This document shows positions 19,234-27,631 of a stretch of 58,861 bases of DNA, piece by piece (within the stretch, counting starts at the first letter, position 1; every line of letters begins with the position of its first letter). The notes under the pieces are model-generated. The model was not told the origin of the DNA and did no database searches. It saw only the letters and a program-made list of their open reading frames with translations. Source of the stretch: Geminicoccaceae bacterium (GTDB lineage Bacteria > Pseudomonadota > Alphaproteobacteria > Geminicoccales > Geminicoccaceae). The stretch is from assembly GCA_020638495.1 (NCBI GenBank), contig JACKIN010000005.1, forward strand, positions 240,001-298,861. Reading direction: 5' to 3'. The position numbers and the translations under genes were made by a program.

Positions 19234-20818
19234 CCCGGCCGGCGCAGCCGGCAATCCACAGCTTGACCCGGCCGAGCGCCGCCGGTGCCACCGAAACGCG
19301 CTCGATCCCGATGGCGACGAGCGCCTCGATGCCCGCCCGGTCGCTCGCCATGTCGCCGCAGAGCGAGAGCGGCAGCCCCTTGGCCGCCGCCATCTCCACC
19401 ACCATCCGGATGAGGCGGAGCACGGCCGGGTCGAGCGGGTCGATCAGCTCGGCGACGCGGCCGCCGGCGTCGCGCGAGGCCGCCATCACGTACTGCGTCA
19501 GGTCGTTCGAGCCGATCGAGGCGAAATCGACGGGCATGGTGTCGAGGGCGAGGGCGGCTGCCGGGGTCTCCACCATGATGCCGACCGGCGGCACGGCTAG
19601 GTCCAGGGCGCGCGCCTCGGCTTCGATGAAGGACCGCGCTTCCAGGACCTCGGCGGCGCGGCTGACCATCGGCAGCATGATCGAGAGCGGGCCATCCGCC
19701 GCCGCCCGAAGCGCTGCCCTGACCTGCGGGCGGAAGAGCTCCGGCCGGTCGAGGCAGAGTCGCAAGCCCCGCAGGCCGAGAAAGGGGTTTGTCTCGGCCG
19801 GAATATCGAGATCCGGTAAGGGCTTGTCGCCGCCGATGTCGAGGGTGCGCAGGATCAGCGGCCGGCCGCCCAGGCGCTGCAGCAGGCGGGCATAGGCCCG
19901 ATACTGCGTCTCCTCGTCCGGCCGCTCCGCTCGGCCGATGAACAGGAACTCGGTGCGCAGCAGCCCGACGCCGTCGCCAGCGCGCAGGAGATCGTCCGGC
20001 ACGGCATCCGGGTCGTCGACATTGACCATCACCGAGATCGGCCGGCCGGATGCGGTGCGCGCGGGTTCCGCCACCACCTTTGCCGCGGCCCGTGCCTCCT
20101 CGCGGTCGACCGCGAGCCGCCCGCGGTAGCGGCGCTCGGTCGCCGGCTTCGGACCGACGACCAGAAAGCCATCCCTGGCATCGAGCACGGCCGTCGCCGC
20201 CACGGGCTCGATCGGCCCGAGCGCCGTCACCAGCGGTATGCCCCGGGCACGCGCGAGCATGGCGACGTGGCTCGCGGCACTGCCCGCCCCGAGCGCCGCA
20301 CCACCCAGCACCGCCCAGTCGAGACCGAGGAAGCGGGACGGGCTCAGGTCGCGGGCGGTGACGATGGCGCCCGCCGGCGGGGCCATCGCCGGGCCGCCGC
20401 CGCCGGCGAGCGCCGCCATCACGCGATCGCGCAGGTCCAGGAGATCGGCGGCCCGGGCGCGGAAATAGGGGTCGTCGTCGCCGGCGAAGACCTCGACCTG
20501 CGGGGCGAGCCCCTCTTGCCACGCCCGGACGGCCGGGGCTCCCTCGGCCACCAGTGCCGCCGCCGTCTCGACGAGGGCCGGATCGTCCAGCATCTCGAGC
20601 TGGAACCCCAGGATCTCGGCTGCCATCTCCTCGCCTTCCGCGAGCAGCAGCGCAAGCTGCTCCCTGGCGGCGGCGATGGCCGCCGTCAGCCGCGCCATCT
20701 CCGCCTCTGGCGTGCCGGCCGGTCGGTCTGCCGCCACCGCGAGATCGGGCAGGTGGAAGAGCGGCCCGAGGGCGAGACCCGGTGCGGCCACGCGGCCCTT
20801 GTAGTGCTTTTCAGCCAT
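19217..20818 (-). CDS. ptsI: PTS Enzyme I (PEP-protein phosphotransferase)
   Basis: 533 residues. It has the phosphohistidine domain with H184 (GSAASHVAMLAR; E. coli H189) and the C-terminal PEP-binding TIM barrel with GVGLLRTEFLF, the ETNPFLGLRG loop, GSNDLTQY and catalytic C487 (SLCGDMASD). It has no GAF domain, so it is not PtsP of the nitrogen PTS. It moves phosphate from PEP to HPr. Its ATG at 20818 overlaps the HPr gene by 8 nt, placing it last in an operon with HPr, a DhaM-type EIIA and two Tm-1-like proteins. No sugar-specific EIIB/EIIC is nearby, so the role is likely a kinase supply or regulation. Confidence 0.94.
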   Translation of the reverse strand: MAEKHYKGRVAAPGLALGPLFHLPDLAVAADRPAGTPEAEMARLTAAIAAAREQLALLLAEGEEMAAEILGFQLEMLDDPALVETAAALVAEGAPAVRAWQEGLAPQVEVFAGDDDPYFRARAADLLDLRDRVMAALAGGGGPAMAPPAGAIVTARDLSPSRFLGLDWAVLGGAALGAGSAASHVAMLARARGIPLVTALGPIEPVAATAVLDARDGFLVVGPKPATERRYRGRLAVDREEARAAAKVVAEPARTASGRPISVMVNVDDPDAVPDDLLRAGDGVGLLRTEFLFIGRAERPDEETQYRAYARLLQRLGGRPLILRTLDIGGDKPLPDLDIPAETNPFLGLRGLRLCLDRPELFRPQVRAALRAAADGPLSIMLPMVSRAAEVLEARSFIEAEARALDLAVPPVGIMVETPAAALALDTMPVDFASIGSNDLTQYVMAASRDAGGRVAELIDPLDPAVLRLIRMVVEMAAAKGLPLSLCGDMASDRAGIEALVAIGIERVSVAPAALGRVKLWIAGCAGRAHGLP

Positions 20819-21092
20819 GCTCGTCGAAATTGCGCTCGACGAGGCCCGTGAGCCCCTCCAGCGCGGCTCCGGCGTCCGCGCCCTCGGCCTCGAGCTCGAT
20901 CAGGGTGCCGGTCTTGAGCTTGAGCGCCATGACCTTGACGATGCTCTTCGCGTCGATCCAGGCGCCGTCCGGCAGGCCGCGCAGGCGGATGGATGCCTCG
21001 AAGCCCTTCGCCAGCCTGGTGAGCTTGACCGCCGGGCGGGCATGCAGGCCGGTCGGGTGGTTAACCCTCACGCGCGCCCGCTCGGCCGCCAT
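20811..21092 (-). CDS. HPr family phosphocarrier protein
   Basis: 93 residues. The phosphorylation site motif is TGLHARPA with H17 (canonical His15). A serine at the regulatory Ser46 place (KSIVKVMAL) is kept. It accepts phosphate from the neighbouring Enzyme I and should hand it to the DhaM-type EIIA encoded just upstream. The ATG overlaps the stop codon of the EIIA gene (ATGA). In E. coli DhaM the EIIA, HPr and EI parts are fused in one chain; here they are three genes in that same order. Confidence 0.92.
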   Translation of the reverse strand: MAAERARVRVNHPTGLHARPAVKLTRLAKGFEASIRLRGLPDGAWIDAKSIVKVMALKLKTGTLIELEAEGADAGAALEGLTGLVERNFDEHG

Positions 21093-21478
21093 CAGCGCCA
21101 CTCCTCCGCCGCCGCCACGACCTCGTCCAGCGTGCTGCCGGCCGAGGCCTCGGTCGCGGCGATCACCGCCCCCTCCACCACCGGTGCGGCGGCAATGCGA
21201 ACCCGGCCGCGGCGTGCCTCGTCGAGCATCAGGATCGCCATCTCGCTGTTCATCTCCGCCCCGCCGAGATCGACCAGAAGGGCGACCCCGGCCTCCGACC
21301 AGACGGATTCGATGCCGGCCAGGATCTTCGCCGCGTCCGTGCCGAGCCCGCCCGCCGGATCGCCGCCGACGCCGGTGCAGGCGACCTCGTCGCCCACCAT
21401 CTGCCGCACCATGTCGACCGCACCCTCGGCGACCTTGGGCGAATGCGAGACGACGAGGATGCCGACCGTGGCGCTCAT
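21092..21478 (-). CDS. dhaM: DhaM-type PTS EIIA (dihydroxyacetone kinase phosphotransferase-like)
   Basis: 128 residues. The N-terminus GILVVSHSPKVAEG carries the phosphorylatable H12 of the EIIA-mannose/DhaM fold, followed by the DLGGAEMNSEMAI segment typical of DhaM. In known systems phosphorylated DhaM re-phosphorylates ADP bound to DhaL, which then works with DhaK on dihydroxyacetone. No DhaK or DhaL gene is in the window. The partner may be elsewhere, or it may be one of the co-transcribed Tm-1-like proteins, which would be new. The symbol marks family only. The gene overlaps both neighbours. Confidence 0.85.
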   Translation of the reverse strand: MSATVGILVVSHSPKVAEGAVDMVRQMVGDEVACTGVGGDPAGGLGTDAAKILAGIESVWSEAGVALLVDLGGAEMNSEMAILMLDEARRGRVRIAAAPVVEGAVIAATEASAGSTLDEVVAAAEEWR

Positions 21479-22311
21479 GCGCCGAAGCCGATCTCTTTGA
21501 AGGCCGCGACCTGGGCGGTGAGCGCTTTCTCCGTCGGCAGCCGCTCCATCGACGAGGCGCCGTAGAAGCCGTGGCAGTGCTCGGTGCGGGCGAGGACGAA
21601 GGCCGCATCCTCGGGCGTGGCGATCGGCCCGCCATGGCAGATGACGATGACGTCCGACCGGACCCGCCGCGCCGCCGCTGCCCACTCGTCGATGATGCGG
21701 GGGCAATCCTCGAGCTTCACCGCCGTCTCCGCCCCGATCGTGCCGCCGGTCGTCAGCCCCATGTGCGGGACGATGAGGTCGGCCCCGGCCTCGGTCATGG
21801 CGACGGCCTCGTCGGCCGAGAAGACATAAGGTGTCGTGAGCATGTCCAGCTCATGGGCGGCCCGGACGAGATCGACCTCGAGCCCGTAGCCCATGCCGGT
21901 CTCCTCGAGATTGGTGCGCATCACACCGTCGAAGAGCCCGACCGTCGGGAAGTTCTGGATGCCGGCGAAGCCCATGTCCTTGAGGTCGCGCAGGAACCTG
22001 TCCCTGAGCATGAACGGGTCGGTGCCGTTGACGCCGGCGAGCACCGGCGTCTTCTTCACCACCGGCAGCACCTCCCTGGCCATCTCGACGACGATGTCGT
22101 TGGCGTTGCCATAGGCCATGAGCCCGGCGAGCGAGCCCCTGCCGGCCATGCGGTAGCGGCCGGAATTGTAGATGACGATGAGGTCGATGCCGCCCGCCTC
22201 CTCGCACTTGGCGCTGAGGCCCGTGCCGGCACCGCCGCCGATGATCGGCACGCGCCGGCGCACCATGTCCTGGAACTTCTCGACCAGCGCCTGGCGCTCG
22301 AAACGGGGCAT
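21475..22311 (-). CDS. Phosphoenolpyruvate hydrolase-like TIM-barrel protein (Tm-1 C-terminal domain homologue)
   Basis: 278 residues of the PEP_hydrolase family (PF09370 type), related to isocitrate lyase/PEP mutase-like TIM barrels. Clear segments are PIIGGGAGTGLSAKCEEAGGID, IVIYNSGRYRMAGRGSLAGL, GVNGTDPF, GIQNFPTVGLFDG and GFYGASSMERLP. Its catalytic role is not established. Plant Tm-1 antiviral proteins join this domain to a UPF0261 domain; here the UPF0261 gene is next door, its TGA abutting this ATG. The 3' end overlaps dhaM by 4 nt. Co-transcription with PEP-dependent Enzyme I, HPr and EIIA raises the chance that it acts on a phosphorylated metabolite. Confidence 0.85.
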   Translation of the reverse strand: MPRFERQALVEKFQDMVRRRVPIIGGGAGTGLSAKCEEAGGIDLIVIYNSGRYRMAGRGSLAGLMAYGNANDIVVEMAREVLPVVKKTPVLAGVNGTDPFMLRDRFLRDLKDMGFAGIQNFPTVGLFDGVMRTNLEETGMGYGLEVDLVRAAHELDMLTTPYVFSADEAVAMTEAGADLIVPHMGLTTGGTIGAETAVKLEDCPRIIDEWAAAARRVRSDVIVICHGGPIATPEDAAFVLARTEHCHGFYGASSMERLPTEKALTAQVAAFKEIGFGA

Positions 22312-23514
22312 TCAGCTTGTCCTCGTGATCTCGTGGAAGGCGGCGACGCAGGCGGCGGCGAAGGCCGCATCGTTGATGTTGTGGGCGACGCGGGCGAGGC
22401 GCCGGTTCGGCGCGGGGCGGAAATCCGCCTCGAGCGCGGCAAAGAGCGCCGCATCCGCGTCCGGATCGAAAAAGGGCTGGCCCGGGGCGTCGATCGCCGA
22501 GACCCCGCCTTCGGGGACGAGGAAGCGGACGGGGCCTTCCATGCGGTTGAGCCGGGCCGCGAGCCAGGCACCGAAGCGGGCGTTCTCCTCGACCGTCGTG
22601 CGCATCAGCGTGACCTGCGGGTTGTGCACGTAGAGGCGGCGGTCCCGAAAGCGCTCCGGCACGGTCTCCATGGCACCGAAATTGACCATGTCGAGAGCAC
22701 CCAGCGAGCCGACATAGGGGATGCCGGTCTGGATCACCGCCTCGAGGCGATCCTCGGTCGCCGGCAGGACACCGCCCACCAGGAGGTCGGCGATCTCCGT
22801 CGTGGTGATGTCGAGCATGGCGCCGACCAGCCCGCTGGCTACCAGCTTCTCGAGCGCCTGTCCCCCTGTGCCGGTGGCGTGGAAGACGAGGCAGTCGTAG
22901 TCGGCCTCGAGCGCTCGCGTCACCTGCTGCACGCAGGACGTGGTGACGCCGAACATGGTGAGCCCGATGGCCGGCTTCGTGGCCGCCGCAGGCGCCGGAA
23001 TCGGGTGCAGCATCATGCCGGCCAGCGCATGGGCGGCGTTGCCGAGCACCCGGCGGGTGATGGCGTTCAGGCCCTGCACGTCGGCCACGGCGTGCAGCAT
23101 CAAGATGTCGGCGGGGCCGACATAGGGTGCCACATTGCCCGAGGCCACGGTCGAGACCATGACCTTGGGGACGCCCACCGGCAGGGCGCGCATGGCCGGC
23201 GTGACGAGGGCCGTGTTGCCCGACCCGCCGGCGCCGATCATGCCGCCGATATCGTCGCGGGTCAGGACGAAGCGGGCGAAGGCCTCGGCCATGGCGCCGA
23301 CGGCGCTGCCCCGGTCGCCGGTGAAGACGGCTGCCTCGCCCTTCGGGTGATGGGCGGCGACCTCGCGGGCGGCAACGTCGGCCGGAGCGGCCTCGCCGCT
23401 GGTGCCGAGATCGACGAGGCAGGTGGCAACGCCCGCGGCCTCGAGGCAGGCCTGGATGAAGCCTAGCTCCGTCGCCTTGCTGTCCAGCGTGCCGCAGACA
23501 TAGGCCCTGGCCAC
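22312..23514 (-). CDS. UPF0261 / Tm-1-like ATP-binding domain protein
   Basis: 400 residues of the UPF0261 family (N-terminal half of the plant Tm-1 protein, for which ATP binding is reported). Typical parts are AYVCGTLDSKATELGF at the start, GMIGAGGSGNTALVTPAMRALPVGVPKVMVSTVASG, GLTMFGVTTSCV, VFHATGTGGQALE and DITTTEIADLLVGGV. The GTG at 23514 is chosen because CAGGAG lies 9 nt upstream and homologues start at ARAYVCGTLDSK; an in-frame ATG exists at 23550. It is the first gene of the operon leading to the PEP-hydrolase-like protein, DhaM, HPr and Enzyme I. The reaction is unknown. Confidence 0.86.
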   Translation of the reverse strand: MARAYVCGTLDSKATELGFIQACLEAAGVATCLVDLGTSGEAAPADVAAREVAAHHPKGEAAVFTGDRGSAVGAMAEAFARFVLTRDDIGGMIGAGGSGNTALVTPAMRALPVGVPKVMVSTVASGNVAPYVGPADILMLHAVADVQGLNAITRRVLGNAAHALAGMMLHPIPAPAAATKPAIGLTMFGVTTSCVQQVTRALEADYDCLVFHATGTGGQALEKLVASGLVGAMLDITTTEIADLLVGGVLPATEDRLEAVIQTGIPYVGSLGALDMVNFGAMETVPERFRDRRLYVHNPQVTLMRTTVEENARFGAWLAARLNRMEGPVRFLVPEGGVSAIDAPGQPFFDPDADAALFAALEADFRPAPNRRLARVAHNINDAAFAAACVAAFHEITRTS

Positions 23515-23568
23515 GCCTCGATCTCCTGCGTTGTCTCCCCGCCGCAACATGGCCGCGAAAGGCGCGGC

Positions 23569-24165
23569 TTAGCAAGGCCCGAGCACCCGCTCGACCTCCT
23601 CCATCGGCCGCCAGGTGAAGAGGGGTGCCAGGCTCCGGGCATCGAGGGCGAAGACGGAGCCGGACCTCGGCTGGTCGTGCCGGCGGTCGATCGCAAGCCC
23701 CGCGTGCCGGCAGTAGAGCAAAGTGCCGACCCCGCCATGGCCGACGAGGAGGAGGGGAAGGGTTGGGTCGTGGCCCGCCAGCACCGCCTCGAGCTCGCCC
23801 GCGATCCGCGCCTGGGCGTCGCTTGCGCGCTCCCAGCCGCGCACCGACTCCTCCGGCCGGGCGAAGAATTCGCTGGCCACCTGCTCGAACTCCGCGGGCA
23901 CGAGGAAGCCCGTGGCCGACCGGTCGTTCTCGTGCATGGCGGGGCGCACCACGATCTCCGCCGCCGATGTCTCGGCGACGAGCTCGGCCGTCTCCACGGC
24001 CTTGCGCTCGGCGCTGGTGACGATCCGCCGGCAGGCCCGCAGCCAGGCGGCGTCGCGGACCGCCAGCACCCGTGCCCGACCCGTGGCGGAGAGCCCCCAG
24101 CCCGGCACCGGGATCGCCGGATCGATGGTCACCTCGGGATGGGAGAGGTAGTAGATCACCGTCAT
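23569..24165 (-). CDS. Histidine phosphatase superfamily protein with atypical RHG motif
   Basis: 198 residues with the histidine phosphatase (phosphoglycerate mutase-like) fold: LSHPEV at 7-12 in place of LxRHGE, a charged SAERKAVETAEL segment (51-62), and the second catalytic histidine in LLVGHGGVGTLL (H143). The first histidine is kept but the usual preceding arginine is serine, so activity may be altered. The gene lies 54 bp upstream of, and codirectional with, the UPF0261-PTS operon and could belong to it. SixA-type members remove phosphate from histidine in phosphorelay proteins, which would suit the PTS neighbours, but this is only context. Confidence 0.78.
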   Translation of the reverse strand: MTVIYYLSHPEVTIDPAIPVPGWGLSATGRARVLAVRDAAWLRACRRIVTSAERKAVETAELVAETSAAEIVVRPAMHENDRSATGFLVPAEFEQVASEFFARPEESVRGWERASDAQARIAGELEAVLAGHDPTLPLLLVGHGGVGTLLYCRHAGLAIDRRHDQPRSGSVFALDARSLAPLFTWRPMEEVERVLGPC

Positions 24166-24216
24166 GCTCGGGCTCGCAACATGGCCGGCCGCGCCGGCCG
24201 GCTGGATGATGTCGCC

Positions 24217-24546
24217 ATGGTCTATCTGCAGCTCGTCGTCGCCATCGCCTGCGAGGTCGCGGGCACCACGGCCCTGCAGGCGTCGCAGCAGTTCACGCGC
24301 TTCTGGCCGTCGGTCGCGGTCGTGGTGTGCTACGGGCTCGCCTTCTTCTTCCTCGCCCTCGTGCTCCGCACCATGCCTGTCGGCATCGCCTACGCGATCT
24401 GGTCCGGCCTCGGCATCGTGCTGATCTCGCTCGTCGGGCTCGTCGTCTTCGGCCAGCGGCTCGATCTCTGGGCCATCGTCGGCCTCGGCCTGATCGTCGC
24501 CGGGGTGCTGATCGTCAACCTGCTCTCGTCGTCCGTCGGCCATTGA
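24217..24546 (+). CDS. Small multidrug resistance (SMR/EmrE) family exporter
   Basis: 109 residues with four transmembrane helices. The essential helix-1 glutamate is E13 (AIACEVAGTTAL; EmrE E14). GIAYAIWSGLGIVLI is the family signature in helix 3. It works as a homodimer in the inner membrane, exporting cations such as quaternary ammonium compounds or guanidinium in exchange for protons. The start at 24217 gives the standard length; an in-frame ATG at 24181 would add 12 residues. The 3' end overlaps the convergent RND pump gene by 32 bp. No guanidine riboswitch is evident in the 51-bp upstream gap. Confidence 0.9.
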   Translation: MVYLQLVVAIACEVAGTTALQASQQFTRFWPSVAVVVCYGLAFFFLALVLRTMPVGIAYAIWSGLGIVLISLVGLVVFGQRLDLWAIVGLGLIVAGVLIVNLLSSSVGH

Positions 24547-27500
24547 GGCCGGCCGACAGCTCGGCCTCGAGCTCGCGGCCGATGGCGCTCGCCGGCCGCG
24601 TGAAGCGGGCGAGCAGGTCGTAGAGCACGGGTGTCAGGACCAGCGTCAGCACCGAGGCGAGGCCGAGGCCGCCGATGATCACCGTGCCGATGGCGATCCG
24701 GCTCTCCGCCCCCGCACCGGTGGCGATGACGAGGGGGACGGCACCCAGCACGGTCGAGACCACCGTCATGACGATCGGCCGCAGGCGCAGCACGGCGGCC
24801 TCGACCACCGCCTCGCGCACCCCATGGCCCTCGTCGCGGAGCTGGTTGGCGAACTCGACGATGAGGATGCCGTTCTTCGCCATCAGGCCGACCAGCAGCA
24901 CGATGCCGATCTGGCTGTAGACGTTGAGCGAGAGGCCGGTGACGTAGAGGGCGAGGAGGGCGCCCGCCACGGCGAGCGGCACGGTGAGCATGATGATGAG
25001 CGGATGGATCCAGCTCTCGAACTGGGCGGCGAGCACGAGGAAGACGATGAGCAGCGCCATGGCGAAGGTGAAGAGCATGCCGCCCCTGGCCTCGATGAAC
25101 TCGCGGCTCTGGCCGGCAAAGCCGAGGCGCGCCTCCTCGGGCAGCGTCTCCAGCGCGATCGCCTCGATATAGGCGATGGCCGAGCCGAGATCGTAGCCGT
25201 CGGCGAGCGCGGCGGTGATGGCGACCGCCGGCAGGCGGTCGTAGCGGCGCAGCGCCGGGGCGGACGCCCCCTCCTCGGCAAGGACCAGCGCGGTCAGGGG
25301 CACCAGCGTGCCGCTCCTCGTGCCGCGCACGAAGATGTTCTCGAGGTCGGTCGGGCTGCGCCGGTCCTCCGCCCGGGCCTGGAGGATCACCGGGTACTCG
25401 CGGCCGCGGTCGATGAACTCGGTGGCCTCGCGCGACGCCAGCAGGGTCTGCAGCGTCTGGGCGATGGTCTCGAGCGAGATGCCCAGGTCGTCGGCCCGGT
25501 CGCGGTCGACCCGCAGCGTCAGCTGCGGCTGGTTCTCCTCGAAATCGACGTCGAGATTGAGGAGCTGCGGGTTCGCCTCGGCGCGCTCGACGATGGCATC
25601 GGCCCACTCCTTCGCGCTTTGGAAGTCGGGGCCGCCGATGACCACGCGCAAGGGCGAGCTCGAGCCGCCGAGACCGAGCCCGGCCGGGCTCACCGGGAAG
25701 GCCCGGGCACCGGTGATGCCCGAGATCCTCGGCGCCAGCTCGTTGATGATGGCCTGCTGGGATCGATCGCGCAGGCCCCAGTCGGCGAGCCGGCCGACGA
25801 CGAAGCCGCGGTTGTTGGAATTGAACGACCCGGCGATGGCGAACAGGCGCTCGACCTCGCCGTCCTCGAGCAGCGGGCGAATCACGCCCTCGACCTCGGC
25901 CACCCGCTCGTCGGTGTAGGTGACGGTGCTGCCCTGGGGCGCGATCACGGGCACGAAGAAAACGCCGCGATCCTCGATGGGCGTCAGCTCCTGCGGCAGT
26001 GCGACGTAGAGCCCATAGCTGGTGGCGGCGAGCAGGAGGCCCATGACCAGGACCGGCAGCGGCGCCGCGAGCGCCCGCAGCAGGAGCCTTCGGTAGACAT
26101 TGCCGACCGCCCGCGCCGCCCGGCCGCCGCCGGTCGTCCCGGCGGCGCCGGCGCTCCTCCCCTTCAGCACGCGCGAGCAGAGGGCGGGGCAGAGCGTCAG
26201 CGCCACGAAGGTCGAGATCAGGACGGCCGCGGCGAGCACCAGGCCGAACTCGATGAAGAGCCGGCCCACCTGGCCCTGCATGAAGGAGAGCGGCACGAAG
26301 ACGGCGATCAGCGTGAGCGAGGTGGCGATGATCGCGAAGGTCACCTGCCGCGCCCCCAGGACCGAGGCCGTGATCGGCTTCTCGCCCGCCTCGATCCGCC
26401 GCTGGATGTTCTCCAGCATGACGATGGCGTCGTCGACGACGAGGCCGATGGCGAGGATCAGCGCCAGCAGCGTCAGCACGTTGATCGAGAAGCCCAGCGC
26501 CTGGATCAGGATGAAGCTGCCGACGACCGCGACGGGAATGGTGACGGCCGGGACCAGCGTCGCCCTCAGCGACAGGAGGAAGACAAAGATGACCAGCACC
26601 ACGAGGATGATCGAGATGCCGAGCGCCGTCAGCACCTCGCGGATCGAGGCGGCGATGAAGATCGCGTCGTCCGAGCCGACGATGATGTCCATGCCGGCTG
26701 GCAGGATCGGCCGCAGGAGCTCGATCTCCGCCCGCACCGCGTCGGAGATGGCGATGGTGTTCGCCTGCGACTGGCGCAGCACGTTGATGCCGACGGCGGG
26801 CCGCCCGTCCGAGCGGACGAAGGTCGAATCGTCCTCCGCGCCGAGCTCCACCCGGGCGACGTCGGCGAGGCGGATCGGGTAGCCGCCCGCCGTCGCGATC
26901 ACCAGCCGGCGAAAGCTCTCGACATCGCGCAGCCGGCTGTCGAGACGCACGGTCAGCTCGCGCGCGGTGGACTCGACCTCGCCCGCCGGCAGCTCGAGAT
27001 TGCTTCGCCTGAGCGCCGCCTCGACGTCGGCGGTCGTCAGGTCGCGGGCGGCGAGCGCCCGGCGGTCGAGCCAGATGCGGATGGCGAAGCGCCGCTGGCC
27101 GTTGATCTCGACATTGGCGACGCCATCCAGGGTCGCCAGCCGGTCGACCAGGAACCGCTCGACATAGTCGGTGATCTCCGCCGGGCTCATCCGGTCGGAG
27201 ACGATGCCGAGGCGCATCACCGGGTCGGCGTCGCTGTCGCTCTTGACGATCTGCGGCTCGTCCGCGTCGTCGGGCAGGCGGGCGCGCACCCGGGCGACGG
27301 CGTCCCGCACGTCGTTGGCCGCCTCGTCGATATCGCGGTCGCCGTTGAAGGTGATGGTCGTGCGGCCCCGCCCGCGGCGGCTCTCCGAGGTGATCTCGCG
27401 CACGCCGGAAACCCCGGCCACCGCCCCCTCGATCACCTCGGTGATGTCGGTGTCGACGATCTCTGGCGCGGCACCGGTGTAGCTCGTCGTGATGCTCACC

Positions 27501-27631
27501 ACGGCGCGGTCGACGTCGGGCAGCTCGCGCACCGGCAGGCGGCTCAGCGCGGCGATGCCGAAGACGACGATGAGCAGGCTGACCACGGTCGCGAGGACGG
27601 GGCGACGGATGCTGAGCTCCGAGAGTGTCAC
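24515..27631 (-). CDS. RND efflux pump inner-membrane transporter (HAE1-type)
   Basis: 1038 residues with the AcrB/MexB-like duplicated fold: a first helix after RRPVLATVVSLLIVVFG, a large periplasmic porter domain, and a helix-4 motif GLVVDDAIVMLENI with the paired aspartates of the proton relay. The second half repeats the layout (VPLAVAGALLALYVTGLSLNVYSQIGIVLLVGLMAKNGILIVEFANQLRD). It is proton-driven and expels lipophilic compounds. Its ATG overlaps the upstream adaptor gene. No outer-membrane factor gene follows, so it must borrow a TolC-like channel. Its C-terminus overlaps the SMR gene tail to tail. Confidence 0.95.
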   Translation of the reverse strand: MTLSELSIRRPVLATVVSLLIVVFGIAALSRLPVRELPDVDRAVVSITTSYTGAAPEIVDTDITEVIEGAVAGVSGVREITSESRRGRGRTTITFNGDRDIDEAANDVRDAVARVRARLPDDADEPQIVKSDSDADPVMRLGIVSDRMSPAEITDYVERFLVDRLATLDGVANVEINGQRRFAIRIWLDRRALAARDLTTADVEAALRRSNLELPAGEVESTARELTVRLDSRLRDVESFRRLVIATAGGYPIRLADVARVELGAEDDSTFVRSDGRPAVGINVLRQSQANTIAISDAVRAEIELLRPILPAGMDIIVGSDDAIFIAASIREVLTALGISIILVVLVIFVFLLSLRATLVPAVTIPVAVVGSFILIQALGFSINVLTLLALILAIGLVVDDAIVMLENIQRRIEAGEKPITASVLGARQVTFAIIATSLTLIAVFVPLSFMQGQVGRLFIEFGLVLAAAVLISTFVALTLCPALCSRVLKGRSAGAAGTTGGGRAARAVGNVYRRLLLRALAAPLPVLVMGLLLAATSYGLYVALPQELTPIEDRGVFFVPVIAPQGSTVTYTDERVAEVEGVIRPLLEDGEVERLFAIAGSFNSNNRGFVVGRLADWGLRDRSQQAIINELAPRISGITGARAFPVSPAGLGLGGSSSPLRVVIGGPDFQSAKEWADAIVERAEANPQLLNLDVDFEENQPQLTLRVDRDRADDLGISLETIAQTLQTLLASREATEFIDRGREYPVILQARAEDRRSPTDLENIFVRGTRSGTLVPLTALVLAEEGASAPALRRYDRLPAVAITAALADGYDLGSAIAYIEAIALETLPEEARLGFAGQSREFIEARGGMLFTFAMALLIVFLVLAAQFESWIHPLIIMLTVPLAVAGALLALYVTGLSLNVYSQIGIVLLVGLMAKNGILIVEFANQLRDEGHGVREAVVEAAVLRLRPIVMTVVSTVLGAVPLVIATGAGAESRIAIGTVIIGGLGLASVLTLVLTPVLYDLLARFTRPASAIGRELEAELSAGLNGRRTTRAG

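Noticed and set aside
20554..23466. A 970-codon plus-strand open frame over the PTS/Tm-1-like operon
   Set aside because: It lies opposite five overlapping, well-conserved genes, and its translation has no recognisable domain.
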